This document shows, piece by piece, positions 31,393 to 45,842 of a DNA stretch of 64,000 bases. The translations under genes were made by a program, and so were the position numbers. The first letter of the stretch is position 1, and every line of letters starts with the position of its first letter. The stretch comes from Dermacentor variabilis (lineage: Eukaryota; Arthropoda; Arachnida; Ixodida; Ixodidae). The notes beneath the pieces are model-generated. The model had not been told where the DNA came from. It did no database searches and worked only from the letters and a program-made list of their open reading frames with translations. Location of the stretch: NCBI RefSeq assembly GCF_050947875.1, contig NW_027460412.1, positions 496,001 to 560,000 of the forward strand, written 5' to 3'.

Positions 31393-34360
31393 TTAGCGCG
31401 TCGTTTGGTAGAAATCCACGTGCACGTTCTGCCAAAAGCACCATTTGCATGCATATCTTGTGGTTTTGCAGAAATCAACGTCCGCGTCTACCAAAAGATG
31501 CATGTGCATGCTTAAAAGTGGTTTGGCACAAATCCATGCGCTGCACAAAAAAGCAGCATGGGCGTGCCTACCACGTCGTTTGGTAGAAATGCACGTGCGC
31601 GTTCTGCCAAAAGCACCATTTGCATATATAACTTGTGGTTTCGCAGAAAACAACGTCCGCGTCTACCAAAACATGCATGTGCATACTTAACAAGTGGTTT
31701 GGCACAAATCCATGCGCGGGTGCTAAAAAGAGCAGCATGGGCGTGCTTAGCACGTCGTTTGGTAGAAATCCACGTGCGCGTTCTGCCAAAAGCACGATTA
31801 ATTTGCATGCATATCTTATGGTTTTGCAGAAAAGAACGTCCGCGTCTACCAAAAGATGCATGTGCATGCTTAACATGTGCTTTGGCACAAATCCCTGCGC
31901 GGGTGCTAAAAACAGCAGCATGGGCGTGCTTAGCATGTCGTTTGGTAGAAATCCACGTGCGCGTTCTGCCAAAAGCACCATTTGCATGCCTATCTTGTGG
32001 TTTTGCAGAAAACAACGTCCGCGTCTACCAAAAGATGCATGTACATGCTTAACAAGTGGTTTGGCACAAATCCATGCGCGGGTGCTAAAAAAAGCAGCAT
32101 GGGCGTGCCTAGCACGTCATTTGGTAGAAATGCACGTGCGCGTTCTGCCAAAAGCACCATTTGCATATATAGCTTGTGGTTTCGCAGAAAACAACGTCCG
32201 GGTCTACCAAAAGATGCATTTGCATGCTTAAAAAGTGTTTTGGCACAAATCCATGCGCGGGTGCTAAAAAGAGCAGCATGGGCGTGCTTAGCACGTCGTT
32301 TGGAAGAAATCCACGTGCGCGTTCTGCCAAAAGCACCATTTGCATGCACATCTTCTGGTTTTGCAGAAAACAACGTCCGCGTCTACCAAAGATACATGTG
32401 CACGCTTAAGTTGTTTGGCAGAAATCAATGCGCGGGTGCTAAAAAGAGCACCATGGGCGTGCTTAGCACGTCCTTTGGTAGAAATCCACGTGCGCGTTCT
32501 GCCAAAAGCACCATTTGCATGCATATCTTGTGGTTTTGCAGAAAACAACGTCCGCGTCTACCAAAAGATGCATGTACATGCTTAACAAGTGGTTTGGCAC
32601 AAATCCATGCGCGCATGCTAAAAAGACCAGCATGGGCGTGCTTAGAACGTCGTTTGGTAGAAATCCACGTGCGCGTTCTGCCAAAAGCACCATTTGCATG
32701 CATATCTTGTGGTTTTGCAGAAAACAGTGTCCGCGTCTACCAAAAGATGCATGTGCAGGCTTAACAAGTGGTTTGGCACAAATCCATGCGCGGTTGCTCA
32801 AAAGAGCAGCATAGGCGTGTTTAGCACGTCGTTTCATAGAAATCCACGTGCGCGTTCTGCCAAAAGCACCATTTGCATGCATATCTTGTGGTTTTGCAGA
32901 AAACAATGTCCGCGTCTACCAAAAGATGCATGTGCGTGCTTAACAAGTCGTTTGGCACAAATCCATGCGCGGGTGCTAAAAAGAGCAGCATGGGCGTGCT
33001 TAGCACGTCGTTTGGTAGAAATCAACGTGCGCGTTCTGCCAAAAGCACCATTTGCATGCATATCTTGTGGTTTTGCAGAAAAGAACGTCCGCGTCTACCA
33101 AAAGATGCATGTGCATGCTTAACAAGTGGTTTGGCACAAATCCATGCGCGGGTGCTAAAAAGAGCAGCATGGCAGTGCTTAGCGCGTCGTTTGGTAGAAA
33201 TCCACGTGCACGTTCTGCCAAAAGCACCATTTGCATGCATATCTTGTGGTTTTGCAGAAATCAACGTCCGCGTCTACCAAAAGATGCAAGTGCATGCTTA
33301 AAAGTGGTTTGGCACAAATCCATGCGCTGCACAAAAAAGCAGCATGGGCGTGCCTACCACGTCGTTTGGTAGAAATGCACGTGCGCGTTCTGCCAAAAGC
33401 ACCATTTGCATATATAACTTGTGGTTTCGCAGAAAACAACGTCCGCGTCTACCAAAACATGCATGTGCATACTTAACAAGTGGTTTGGCACAAATCCATG
33501 CGCGGGTGCTAAAAAGAGCAGCATGGGCGTGCTTAGCACGTCGTTTGGTAGAAATCCACGTGCGCGTTCTGCCAAAAGCACGATTAATTTGCATGCATAT
33601 CTTATGGTTTTGCAGAAAAGAACGTCCGCGTCTACCAAAAGATGCATGTGCATGCTTAACATGTGCTTTGGCACAAATCCCTGCGCGTGTGCTAAAAACA
33701 GCAGCATGGGCGTGCTTAGCATGTCGTTTGGTAGAAATCCACGTGCGCGTTCTGCCAAAAGCACCATTTGCATGCATATCTTGTGGTTTTGCAGAAAACA
33801 ACGTCCGCGTCTACCAAAAGATGCATGTGCATGCTTAACAAGTGGTTTGGCACAAATCCATGCGCGGGTGCTAAAAAAAGCAGCATGGGCGTGCCTAGCA
33901 CGTCATTTGGTAGAAATGCACGTGCGCGTTCTGCCAAAAGCACCATTTGCATATATAGCTTGTGGTTTCGCAGAAAACAACGTCCGGGTCTACCAAAAGA
34001 TGCATTTGCATGCTTAAAAAGTGTTTTGGCACAAATCCATGCGCGGGTGCTAAAAAGAGCAGCATGGGCGTGCTTAGCACGTCGTTTGGAAGAAATCCAC
34101 GTGCGCGTTCTGCCAAAAGCACCATTTGCATGCACATCTTCTGGTTTTGCAGAAAACAACGTCCGCGTCTACCAAAGATACATGTGCACGCTTAAGTTGT
34201 TTGGCAGAAATCAATGCGCGGGTGCTAAAAAGAGCACCATGGGCGTGCTTAGCACGTCCTTTGGTAGAAATCCACGTGCGCGTTCTGCCAAAAGCACCAT
34301 TTGCATGCATATCTTGTGGTTTTGTAGAAAACAACGTCCGCGTCTACCAAAAGATGCATG
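31393..34360 (+). repeat. Duplicate blocks offset by 1,786 bp
   Basis: 31.39-32.57 kb and 33.18-34.36 kb match at a constant 1,786-base offset (10 monomers). Shared rare variants include AGAAATCAACGTCC, GCGCTGCACAAAAAAGC, GCCTACCACGTCG, ATATATAACTTG, CTTATGGTTTTG and ACATGTGCTTTGG. The intervening monomers differ. Confidence 0.75.
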
Positions 34361-36736
34361 TACATGCTTAACAAGTGGTTTGGCACAAATTCATGCACGG
34401 GTGCTAAAAGAGCAGCATGGGCGTCCTTAGCACGTTGTTTGGTGGAAATCCACGTGCGCGTTCTGCCAAAAGCACCATTTGCATGCATATCTTGTGGTTT
34501 TGCAGAAAACAACGTCCGCGTCTACCAAAAGATACATGTGCATGCTTAACAAGTGGTTTGGCACAAATCCATGCGCGGGTGCTAAAAAGAGCAGCATGGG
34601 CGTGCTTAGCACGTCATTTGGTAGAAATCCACGTGCCCGTTCTGCCAAAAGCACCATTTGCATGCATACCTTCTGGTTTTGAAGAAAACAACGTCCGCGT
34701 CTACCAAAAGATGCATGTGCATGCTTAACAAGTGGTTTGGCACAAATCCATGCGCGGCTGCTAAAAAGAGCAGCATGGCCGTGCTTAGCGCGTCGTTTGG
34801 TAGAATTCCACGTGCGCGTTCTGGCAAAAGCACCATTTGCATGCACATCTTTAGGTTTAGCAGAAAACAACGTCCGCGTCTACCAAAAGATGCATGTGCA
34901 AGCTTAACAAGTGGTTTGGCACAAATCCACGCGCGGGTGCTAAAAAGAGCAGATGGACGAGATTAGCACGTCGTTTGGTAGAAATCCATGTGCGCGTTCT
35001 GCCAAAAGCACCATTTGCATGCATATCTTGTGGTTTTGCAGAAAACAGTGTCCGCGTCTACCAAAAGATGCATGTGCAGGCTTAACAAGTGGTTTGGCAC
35101 AAATCCATGCGCGGTTGCCAAAAAGAGCAGCATAGGCGTGTTTAGCACGTCGTTTGATAGAAATCCACGTGCGCGTTCTGCCAAAAGCACCATTTGCATG
35201 CATATCTTGTGGTTTTGCAGAAAACAATGTCCGCGTCTACCAAAAGATGCATGTGCATGCTTAACAAGTTGTTTGGCACAAATCCATGCGCGGGTGCTAA
35301 AAAGAGCAGCATGGGCGTGCTTAGCACATCGTTTGGTAGAAATCCACGTGCGCGTTCTGCCAAAAGCACCATTTGCATGCATATCTTGTGGTTTTGCAGA
35401 AAACAACGTCAGCGTCGACCAAAAGATGCATGTGCATGCTTAACAAGTGGTTTGGCACAAATCCATGCGCGGGTGCTAAACAGAGCAGCATGGGCGTGCT
35501 TAGCACGTCGTTTGGTAGAAATCCACGTGCGCGTTCTGCCAAAAGCACCATTTGCATGCATATCTTGTGGTATTGCAGAAAAGAACGTCCGCGTCTACCA
35601 AAAGATGCATGTGCATGCTTAACAAGTGGTTTGGCACAAATCCACGCGCGGGTGCTAAAAAGAGCAGCATGGGCGTGCTTAGCACGTCATTTGGTAGAAA
35701 TCCACGTGCCCGTTCTGCGAAAAGCACATTTGCATGCATACCTTGTGGTTTTGGAGAAAACAACGTCCGCGTCTACCAAAATAAGCATGTGCATGCTTAA
35801 CAAGTGGTTTGGCACAAATCCATGCGCGGGTGCTAAAAAGAGCAGCATGGCAGTGCTTAGCGCGTCGTTTGGTAGAAATCCACGTGCACGTTCTGCCAAA
35901 AGCACCATTTGCATGCATATCTTGTGGTTTTGCAGAAAACAACGTCCGCGTCTACCAAAAGATGCATGTGCATGCTTAACAAGTGGTTTGGCACAAATCC
36001 ATGCGCGGGTGCTAAAAAAAGCAGCATGGGCGTGCCTAGCACGTCATTTGGTAGAAATGCACGTGCGCGTTCTGCCAAAAGCACCATTTGCATATATAGC
36101 TTGTGGTTTCGCAGAAAACAACGTCCGGGTCTACCAAAAGATGCATTTGCATGCTTAAAAAGTGTTTTGGCACAAATCCATGCGCGGGTGCTAAAAAGAG
36201 CAGCATGGGCGTGCTTAGCACGTCGTTTGGAAGAAATCCACGTGCGCGTTCTGCCAAAAGCACCATTTGCATGCACATCTTCTGGTTTTGCAGAAAACAA
36301 CGTCCGCGTCTACCAAAGATACATGTGCACGCTTAAGTGGTTTGGCAGAAATCAATGCGCGGGTGCTAAAAAGAGCACCATGGGCGTGCTTAGCACGTCC
36401 TTTGGTAGAAATCCACGTGCGCGTTCTGCCAAAAGCACCATTTGCATGCATATCTTGTGGTTTTGCAGAAAACAACGTCCGCGTCTACCAAAAGATGCAT
36501 GTACATGCTTAACAAGTGGTTTGGCACAAATCCATGCGCGGGTGCTAAAAAGACCAGCATGGGCGTGCTTAGAACGTCGTTTGGTAGAAATCCACGTGCG
36601 CGTTCTGCCAAAAGCACCATTTGCATGCATATCTTGTGGTTTTGCAGAAAAGAACGTCCGCGTCTACCAAAAGATGCATGTGCATGCTTAACAAGTGGTT
36701 TGGCACAAATTCATGCGCGGGTGCTAAAAGAGCAGC

Positions 36737-39700
36737 ATGGGCGTCCTTAGCACGTTGTTTGGTGGAAATCCACGTGCGCGTTCTGCCAAAAGCACCATTT
36801 GCATGCATATCTTGTGGTTTTGCAGAAAACAACGTCCGCGTCTACCAAAAGATACATGTGCATGCTTAACAAGTGGTTTGGCACAAATCCATGCGCGGGT
36901 GCTAAAAAGAGCAGCATGGGCGTGCTTAGCACGTCATTTGGTAGAAATCCACGTGCCCGTTCTGCCAAAAGCACCATTTGCATGCATACCTTCTGGTTTT
37001 GAAGAAAACAACGTCCGCGTCTACCAAAAGATGCATGTGCATGCTTAACAAGTGGTTTGGCACAAATCCATGCGCGGCTGCTAAAAAGAGCAGCATGGCC
37101 GTGCTTAGCGCGTCGTTTGGTAGAATTCCACGTGCGCGTTCTGGCAAAAGCACCATTTGCATGCACATCTTTAGGTTTAGCAGAAAACAACGTCCGCGTC
37201 TACCAAAAGATGCATGTGCAAGCTTAACAAGTGGTTTGGCACAAATCCACGCGCGGGTGCTAAAAAGAGCAGATGGACGAGATTAGCACGTCGTTTGGTA
37301 GAAATCCATGTGCGCGTTCTGCCAAAAGCACTATTTGCATGCATATCTTGTGGTTTTGCAGAAAACAGTGTCCGCGTCTACCAAAAGATGCATGTGCAGG
37401 CTTAACAAGTGGTTTGGCACAAATCCATGCGCGGTTGCCAAAAAGAGCAGCATAGGCGTGTTTAGCACGTCGTTTGATAGAAATCCACGTGCGCGTTTTG
37501 CCAAAAGCACCATTTGCATGCATATCTTGTGGTTTTGCAGAAAACAATGTCCGCGTCTACCAAAAGATGCATGTGCATGCTTAACAAGTGGTTTGGCACA
37601 AATCCATGCGCGGGTGCTAAACAGAGCAGCATGGGCGTGCTTAGCACGTCGTTTGGTAGAAATCCACGTGCGCGTTCTGCCAAAAGCACCATTTGCATGC
37701 ATATCTTGTGGTATTGCAGAAAAGAACGTCCGCGTCTACCAAAAGATGCATGTGCATGCTTAACAAGTGGTTTGGCACAAATCCACGCGCGGGTGCTAAA
37801 AAGAGCAGCATGGGCGTGCTTAGCACGTCATTTGGTAGAAATCCACGTGCCCGTTCTGCGAAAAGCACATTTGCATGCATACCTTGTGGTTTTGGAGAAA
37901 ACAACGTCCGCGTCTACCAAAATAAGCATGTGCATGCTTAACAAGTGGTTTGGCACAAATCCATGCGCGGGTGCTAAAAAGAGCAGCATGGCAGTGCTTA
38001 GCGCGTCGTTTGGTAGAAATCCACGTGCACGTTCTGCCAAAAGCACCATTTGCATGCATATCTTGTGGTTTTGCAGAAAAGAACGTCCGCGTCTACCAAA
38101 AGATGCATGTGCATGCTTAACAAGTGGTTTGGCACAAATCCATGCGCGGGTGCTAAAAAAAGCAGCATGGGCGTGCCTAGCACGTCGTTTGGTAGAAATG
38201 CACGTGCGCGTTCTGCCAAAAGCACCATTTGCATATATAGCTTGTGGTTTCGCAGAAAACAGTGTCCGCGTCTACCAAAAGATGCATGTGCATGCTTAAA
38301 AAGTGTTTTGGCAGAAATCCATGCGCGGGTGCTAAAAAGAGCAGCATGGGCGTGCTTAGCACGTCGTTTGGAAGAAATCCACGTGCGCGTTCTGCCAAAA
38401 GCACCATTTCCATGCACATCTTCTGGTTTTGCAAAAAACAACGTCCGCGTCTACCAAAGATACATGTGTACGCTTAAGTGGTTTGGCAGAAATCAATGCG
38501 CGGGTGCTAAAAAGAGCACCATGGGCGTGCTTAGCACGTCCTTTGGTAGAAATCCACGTGCGCGTTCTGCCAAAAGCACCATTTGCATCCATATCTTGTG
38601 GTTTTGCAGAAAACAACGTCCGCGTCTACCAAAAGATGCATGTACATGCTTAACAAGTGGTTTGGCACAAATCCATGCGCGGGTGCTAAAAAGAGCAGCA
38701 TAGGCGTGTTTAGCACGTCGTTTGATAGAAATCCACGTGCGCGTTCTGCCAAAAGCACCATTTGCATGCATATCTTGTGGTTTTGCAGAAAACAATGTCC
38801 GCGTCTACCAAAAGATGCATGTGCATGCTTAACAAGTTGTTTGGCACAAATCCATGCGCGGGTGCTAAAAAGAGCAGCATGGGCGTGCTTAGCACATCGT
38901 TTGGTAGAAATCCACGTGCGCGTTCTGCCAAAAGCACCATTTGCATGCATATCTTGTGGTTTTGCAGAAAACAACGTCCGCGTCTACCAAAAGATGCATG
39001 TACATGCTTAACAAGTGGTTTGGCACAAATCCATGCGCGGGTGCTAAAAAGATCAGCATGGGCGTGCTTAGAACGTCGTTTGGTAGAAATCCACGTGCGC
39101 GTTCTGCCAAAAGCACCATTTGCATGCATATCTTGTGGTTTTGCAGAAAAGAACGTCCGCGTCTACCAAAAGATGCATGTGCATGCTTAACAAGTGGTTT
39201 GGCACAAATTCATGCGCGGGTGCTAAAAGAGCAGCATGGGCGTCCTTAGCACGTTGTTTGGTGGAAATCCACGTGCGCGTTCTGCCAAAAGCACCATTTG
39301 CATGCATATCTTGTGGTTTTGCAGAAAACAACGTCCGCGTCTACCAAAAGATACATGTGCATGCTTAACAAGTGGTTTGGCACAAATCCATGCGCGGGTG
39401 CTAAAAAGAGCAGCATGGGCGTGCTTAGCACGTCATTTGGTAGAAATCCACGTGCCCGTTCTGCCAAAAGCACCATTTGCATGCATACCTTCTGGTTTTG
39501 AAGAAAACAACGTCCGCGTCTACCAAAAGATGCATGTGCATGCTTAACAAGTGGTTTGGCACAAATCCATGCGCGGCTGCTAAAAAGAGCAGCATGGCCG
39601 TGCTTAGCGCGTCGTTTGGTAGAATTCCACGTGCGCGTTCTGGCAAAAGCACCATTTGCATGCACATCTTTAGGTTTAGCAGAAAACAACGTCCGCGTCT

Positions 39701-41430
39701 ACCAAAAGATGCATGTGCAAGCTTAACAAGTGGTTTGGCACAAATCCACGCGCGGGTGCTAAAAAGAGCAGATGGACGAGATTAGCACATCGTTTGGTAG
39801 AAATCCATGTGCGCGTTCTGCCAAAAGCACTATTTGCATGCATATCTTGTGGTTTTGCAGAAAACAGTGTCCGCGTCTACCAAAAGATGCATGTGCAGGC
39901 TTAACAAGTGGTTTGGCACAAATCCATGCGCGGTTGCCAAAAAGAGCAGCATAGGCGTGTTTAGCACGTCGTTTGATAGAAATCCACGTGCGCGTTCTGC
40001 CAAAAGCACCATTTGCATGCATATCTTGTGGTTTTGCAGAAAACAATGTCCGCGTCTACCAAAAGATGCATGTGCATGCTTAACAAGTGGTTTGGCACAA
40101 ATCCATGCGCGGGTGCTAAACAGAGCAGCATGGGCGTGCTTAGCACGTCGTTTGGTAGAAATCCACGTGCGCGTTCTGCCAAAAGCACCATTTGCATGCA
40201 TATCTTGTGGTATTGCAGAAAAGAACGTCCGCGTCTACCAAAAGATGCATGTGCATGCTTAACAAGTGGTTTGGCACAAATCCACGCGCGGGTGCTAAAT
40301 AGAGCAGCATGGGCGTGCTTAGCACGTCATTTGGTAGAAATCCACGTGCCCGTTCTGCGAAAAGCACATTTGCATGCATACCTTGTGGTTTTGGAGAAAA
40401 CAACGTCCGCGTCTACCAAAATAAGCATGTGCATGCTTAACAAGTGGTTTGGCACAAATCCATGCGCGGGTGCTAAAAAGAGCAGCATGGCAGTGCTTAG
40501 CGCGTCGTTTGGTAGAAATCCACGTGCACGTTCTGCCAAAAGCACCATTTGCATGCATATCTTGTGGTTTTGCAGAAAACAACGTCCGCGTCTACCAAAA
40601 GATGCATGTGCATGCTTAACAAGTGGTTTGGCACAAATCCATGCGCGGGTGCTAAAAAAAAGCAGCATGGGCGTGCCTAGCACGTCGTTTGGTAGAAATG
40701 CACGTGCGCGTTCTGCCAAAAGCACCATTTGCATATATAGCTTGTGGTTTCGCAGAAAACAGTGTCCGCGTCTACCAAAAGAAGCATGTGCATGCTTAAA
40801 AAGTGTTTTGGCAGAAATCCATGCGCGGGTGCTAAAAAGAGCACCATGGGCGTGCTTAGCACGTCGTTTGGAAGAAATCCACGTGCGCGTTCTGCCAAAA
40901 GCACCATTTCCATGCACATCTTCTGGTTTTGCAAAAAACAACGTCCGCGTCTACCAAAGATACATGTGTACGCTTAAGTGGTTTGGCAGAAATCAATGCG
41001 CGGGTGCTAAAAAGAGCACCATGGGCGTGCTTAGCACGTCCTTTGGTAGAAATCCACGTGCGCGTTCTGCCAAAAGCACCATTTGCATCCATATCTTGTG
41101 GTTTTGCAGAAAACAACGTCCGCGTCTACCAAAAGATGCATGTACATGCTTAACAAGTGGTTTGGCACAAATCCATGCGCGGGTGCTAAAAAGAGCAGCA
41201 TAGGCGTGTTTAGCACGTCGTTTGATAGAAATCCACGTGCGCGTTCTGCCAAAAGCACCATTTGCATGCATATCTTGTGGTTTTGCAGAAAACAATGTCC
41301 GCGTCTACCAAAAGATGCATGTGCATGCTTAACAAGTTGTTTGGCACAAATCCATGCGCGGGTGCTAAAAAGAGCAGCATGGGCGTGCTTAGCACATCGT
41401 TTGGTAGAAATCCACGTGCGCGTTCTGCCA
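36737..41430 (+). repeat. Tandem duplication of a 14-monomer unit (2,499-2,500 bp)
   Basis: 36.74-38.9 kb repeats at 39.24-41.4 kb. The offset is 2,499 up to about 40.6 kb and 2,500 after an extra A in the A8 run near 40,657. Shared rare features are GTGCTAAAAGAGC (two bases short), TTTTGAAGAAAACAACG, GCAAGCTTAAC, TTTCCATGCAC and TTTGCATCCAT. The left part also relates to 34.42 kb at an offset of 2,320. Confidence 0.8.
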
Positions 41431-44400
41431 AAAGCACCATTTGCATGCATATCTTGTGGTTTTGCAGAAAACAACGTCAGCGTCGACCAAAAGATGCATG
41501 TGCATGCTTAACAAGTGGTTTGGCACAAATCCATGCGCGGGTGCTAAACAGAGCAGCATGGGCGTGCTTAGCACGTCGTTTGGTAGAAATCCACGTGCGC
41601 GTTCTGCCAAAAGCACCATTTGCATGCATATCTTGTGGTATTGCAGAAAAGAACGTCCGCGTCTACCAAAAGATGCATGTGCATGCTTAACAAGTGGTTT
41701 GGCACAAATCCACGCGCGGGTGCTAAAAAGAGCAGCATGGGCGTGCTTAGCACGTCATTTGGTAGAAATCCACGTGCCCGTTCTGCGAAAAGCACATTTG
41801 CATGCATACCTTGTGGTTTTGGAGAAAACAACGTCCGCGTCTACCAAAATAAGCATGTGCATGCTTAACAAGTGGTTTGGCACAAATCCATGCGCGGGTG
41901 CTAAAAAGAGCAGCATGGCAGTGCTTAGCGCGTCGTTTGGTAGAAATCCACGTGCACGTTCTGCCAAAAGCACCATTTGCATGCATATCTTGTGGTTTTG
42001 CAGAAAACAACGTCCGCGTCTACCAAAAGATGCATGTGCATGCTTAACAAGTGGTTTGGCACAAATCCATGCGCGGGTGCTAAAAAAAGCAGCATGGGCG
42101 TGCCTAGCACGTCATTTGGTAGAAATGCACGTGCGCGTTCTGCCAAAAGCACCATTTGCATATATAGCTTGTGGTTTCGCAGAAAACAACGTCCGGGTCT
42201 ACCAAAAGATGCATTTGCATGCTTAAAAAGTGTTTTGGCACAAATCCATGCGCGGGTGCTAAAAAGAGCAGCATGGGCGTGCTTAGCACGTCGTTTGGAA
42301 GAAATCCACGTGCGCGTTCTGCCAAAAGCACCATTTGCATGCACATCTTCTGGTTTTGCAGAAAACAACGTCCGCGTCTACCAAAGATACATGTGCACGC
42401 TTAAGTGGTTTGGCAGAAATCAATGCGCGGGTGCTAAAAAGAGCACCATGGGCGTGCTTAGCACGTCCTTTGGTAGAAATCCACGTGCGCGTTCTGCCAA
42501 AAGCACCATTTGCATGCATATCTTGTGGTTTTGCAGAAAACAACGTCCGCGTCTACCAAAAAATGCATGTACATGCTTAACAAGTGGTTTGGCACAAATC
42601 CATGCGCGGGTGCTAAAAAGACCAGCATGGGCGTGCTTAGAACGTTGTTTGGTAGAAATCCACGTGCGCGTTCTGCCAAAAGCACCATTTGCATGCATAT
42701 CTTGTGGTTTTGCAGAAAAGAACGTCCGCGTCTACCAAAAGATGCATGTGCATGCTTAACAAGTGGTTTGGCACAAATTCATGCGCGGGTGCTAAAAGAG
42801 CAGCATGGGCGTCCTTAGCACGTTGTTTGGTGGAAATCCACGTGCGCGTTCTGCCAAAAGCACCATTTGCATGCATATCTTGTGGTTTTGCAGAAAACAA
42901 CGTCCGCGTCTACCAAAAGATACATGTGCATGCTTAACAAGTGGTTTGGCACAAATCCATGCGCGGGTGCTAAAAAGAGCAGCATGGGCGTGCTTAGCAC
43001 GTCATTTGGTAGAAATCCACGTGCGCGTTCTGCCAAAAGCACCATTTGCATGCATATCTTGTGGTTTTGGAGAAAACAACGTCCGCGTCTACCAAAAGAT
43101 GCATGTGCATGCTTAACCAGTGGTTTGGCACAAATCCATGCGCGGCTGCTAAAAAGAGCAGCATAGCCGTGCATAGCGCGTCGTTTGGTGGAATTCCACG
43201 TGCGCGTTCTGCCAAAAGCACCATTTGCATGCACATCTTTAGGTTTAGCAGAAAACAACGTCCGCGTCTACCAAAAGATGCATGTGCATGCTTAACAAGT
43301 GGTTTGGCACAAATCCACGCACGGGTGATAAAAAGAGCAGATGGACGAGATTAGCACGTCGTTTGGTAGAAATCCATGTGCGCGTTCTGCCAAAAGCACC
43401 ATTTGCATGCATATCTTGTGGTATTGCAGAAAACAGTGTCCGCGTCTACCAAAAGATGCATGTGCAGGCTTAACAAGTGGTTTGGCACAAATCCATGTGC
43501 GGTTGCTTAAAAGAGCAGCATAGGCGTGCTTAGCAAGTCGTTTGGTAGAAATCCACGTGCGCGTTCTGCCAAAAGCACCATTTGCATGCATATCTTGTGG
43601 TTTTGCAGAAAACAACGTCCGCGTCTACCAAAAGATGCATGTGCATGCTTAAAAGTGGTTTGGCACAAATCCATGCGCTGCTCAAAAAAGCAGCATGGGC
43701 GTGCCTAGCACGTCGTTTGGTAGAAATGCACGTGCGCGTTCTGCCAAAAGCACCATTTGCATGCATATCTTGTGGTTTCGCAGAAAAGAACGTCCGCGTC
43801 TACCAAAAGATGCATGTGCATGCTTAACAAGTGGTTTGGCACAAATCCACGCGCGGGTGCTAAAAAGAGCAGCATGGGCGTGCTTAGCACGTCATTTGGT
43901 AGAAATCCACGTGCCCGTTCTGCGAAAAGCACATTTGCATGCATACCTTGTGGTTTTGGAGAAAACAACGTCCGCGTCTACCAAAATAAGCATGTGCATG
44001 CTTAACAAGTGGTTTGGCACAAATCCATGCGCGGGTGCTAAAAAGAGCAGCATGGCAGTGCTTAGCGCGTCGTTTGGTAGAAATCCACGTGCACGTTCTG
44101 CCAAAAGCACCATTTGCATGCATATCTTGTGGTTTTGCAGAAAACAACGTCCGCGTCTACCAAAAGATGCATGTGCATGCTTAACAAGTGGTTTGGCACA
44201 AATCCATGCGCGGGTGCTAAAAAAAGCAGCATGGGCGTGCCTAGCACGTCGTTTGGTAGAAATGCACGTGCGCGTTCTGCCAAAAGCACCATTTGCATAT
44301 ATAGCTTGTGGTTTCGCAGAAAACAGTGTCCGCGTCTACCAAAAGATGCATGTGCATGCTTAAAAAGTGTTTTGGCAGAAATCCATGCGCGGGTGCTAAA

Positions 44401-45842
44401 AAGAGCAGCATGGGCGTGCTTAGCACGTCGTTTGGAAGAAATCCACGTGCGCGTTCTGCCAAAAGCACCATTTCCATGCACATCTTCTGGTTTTGCAAAA
44501 AACAACGTCCGCGTCTACCAAAGATACATGTGTACGCTTAAGTGGTTTGGCAGAAATCAATGCGCGGGTGCTAAAAAGAGCACCATGGGCGTGCTTAGCA
44601 CGTCCTTTGGTAGAAATCCACGTGCGCGTTCTGCCAAAAGCACCATTTGCATCCATATCTTGTGGTTTTGCAGAAAACAACGTCCGCGTCTACCAAAAGA
44701 TGCATGTACATGCTTAACAAGTGGTTTGGCACAAATCCATGCGCGGGTGCTAAAAAGAGCAGCATGGGCGTGCTTAGCACGTCGTTTGGTAGAAATCCAC
44801 GTGCGCGTTCTGCCAAAAGCACCATTTGCATGCATATCTTGTGGTTTTGCAGAAAAGAACGTCCGCGTCTACCAAAAGATACATGTACATGCTTAACAAG
44901 TGGTTTGGCACAAATCCATGCGCGGGTGCTAAAAAGAGCAGCATGGGCGTCCTTAGCACGTTGTTTGGTAGAAATCCACGTGCGCGTTCTGCCAAAAGCA
45001 CCATTTGCATACATATCTTGTGGTTTTGGAGAAAACAACGTCCGCGTCTACCAAAAGATGCATGTGCATGCTTAACCAGTGGTTTGGCACAAATCCATGC
45101 GCGGCTGCTAAAAAGAGCAGCATAGCCGTGCATAGCGCGTCGTTTGGTGGAATTCCACGTGCGCGTTCTGCCAAAAGCACCATTTGCATGCACATCTTTA
45201 GGTTTAGCAGAAAACAACGTCCGCGTCTACCAAAAGATGCATGTGCATGCTTAACAAGTGGTTTGGCACAAATCCACGCACGGGTGATAAAAAGAGCAGA
45301 TGGACGAGATTAGCACGTCGTTTGGTAGAAATCCATGTGCGCGTTCTGCCAAAAGCACCATTTGCATGCATATCTTGTGGTATTGCAGAAAACAGTGTCC
45401 GCGTCTACCAAAAGATGCATGTGCAGGCTTAACAAGTGGTTTGGCACAAATCCATGTGCGGTTGCTTAAAAGAGCAGCATAGGCGTGCTTAGCAAGTCGT
45501 TTGGTAGAAATCCACGTGCGCGTTCTGCCAAAAGCACCATTTGCATGCATATCTTGTGGTTTTGCAGAAAACAACGTCCGCGTCTACCAAAAGATGCATG
45601 TGCATGCTTAAAAGTGGTTTGGCACAAATCCATGCGCTGCTCAAAAAAGCAGCATGGGCGTGCCTAGCACGTCGTTTGGTAGAAATGCACGTGCGCGTTC
45701 TGCCAAAAGCACCATTTGCATGCATATCTTGTGGTTTCGCAGAAAACAACGTCCGCGTCTACCAAAACATGCATGTGCATACTTAACAAGTGGTTTGGCA
45801 GAAATCAATGCGCGGGTGCTAAAAAGAGCACCATGGGCGTGC

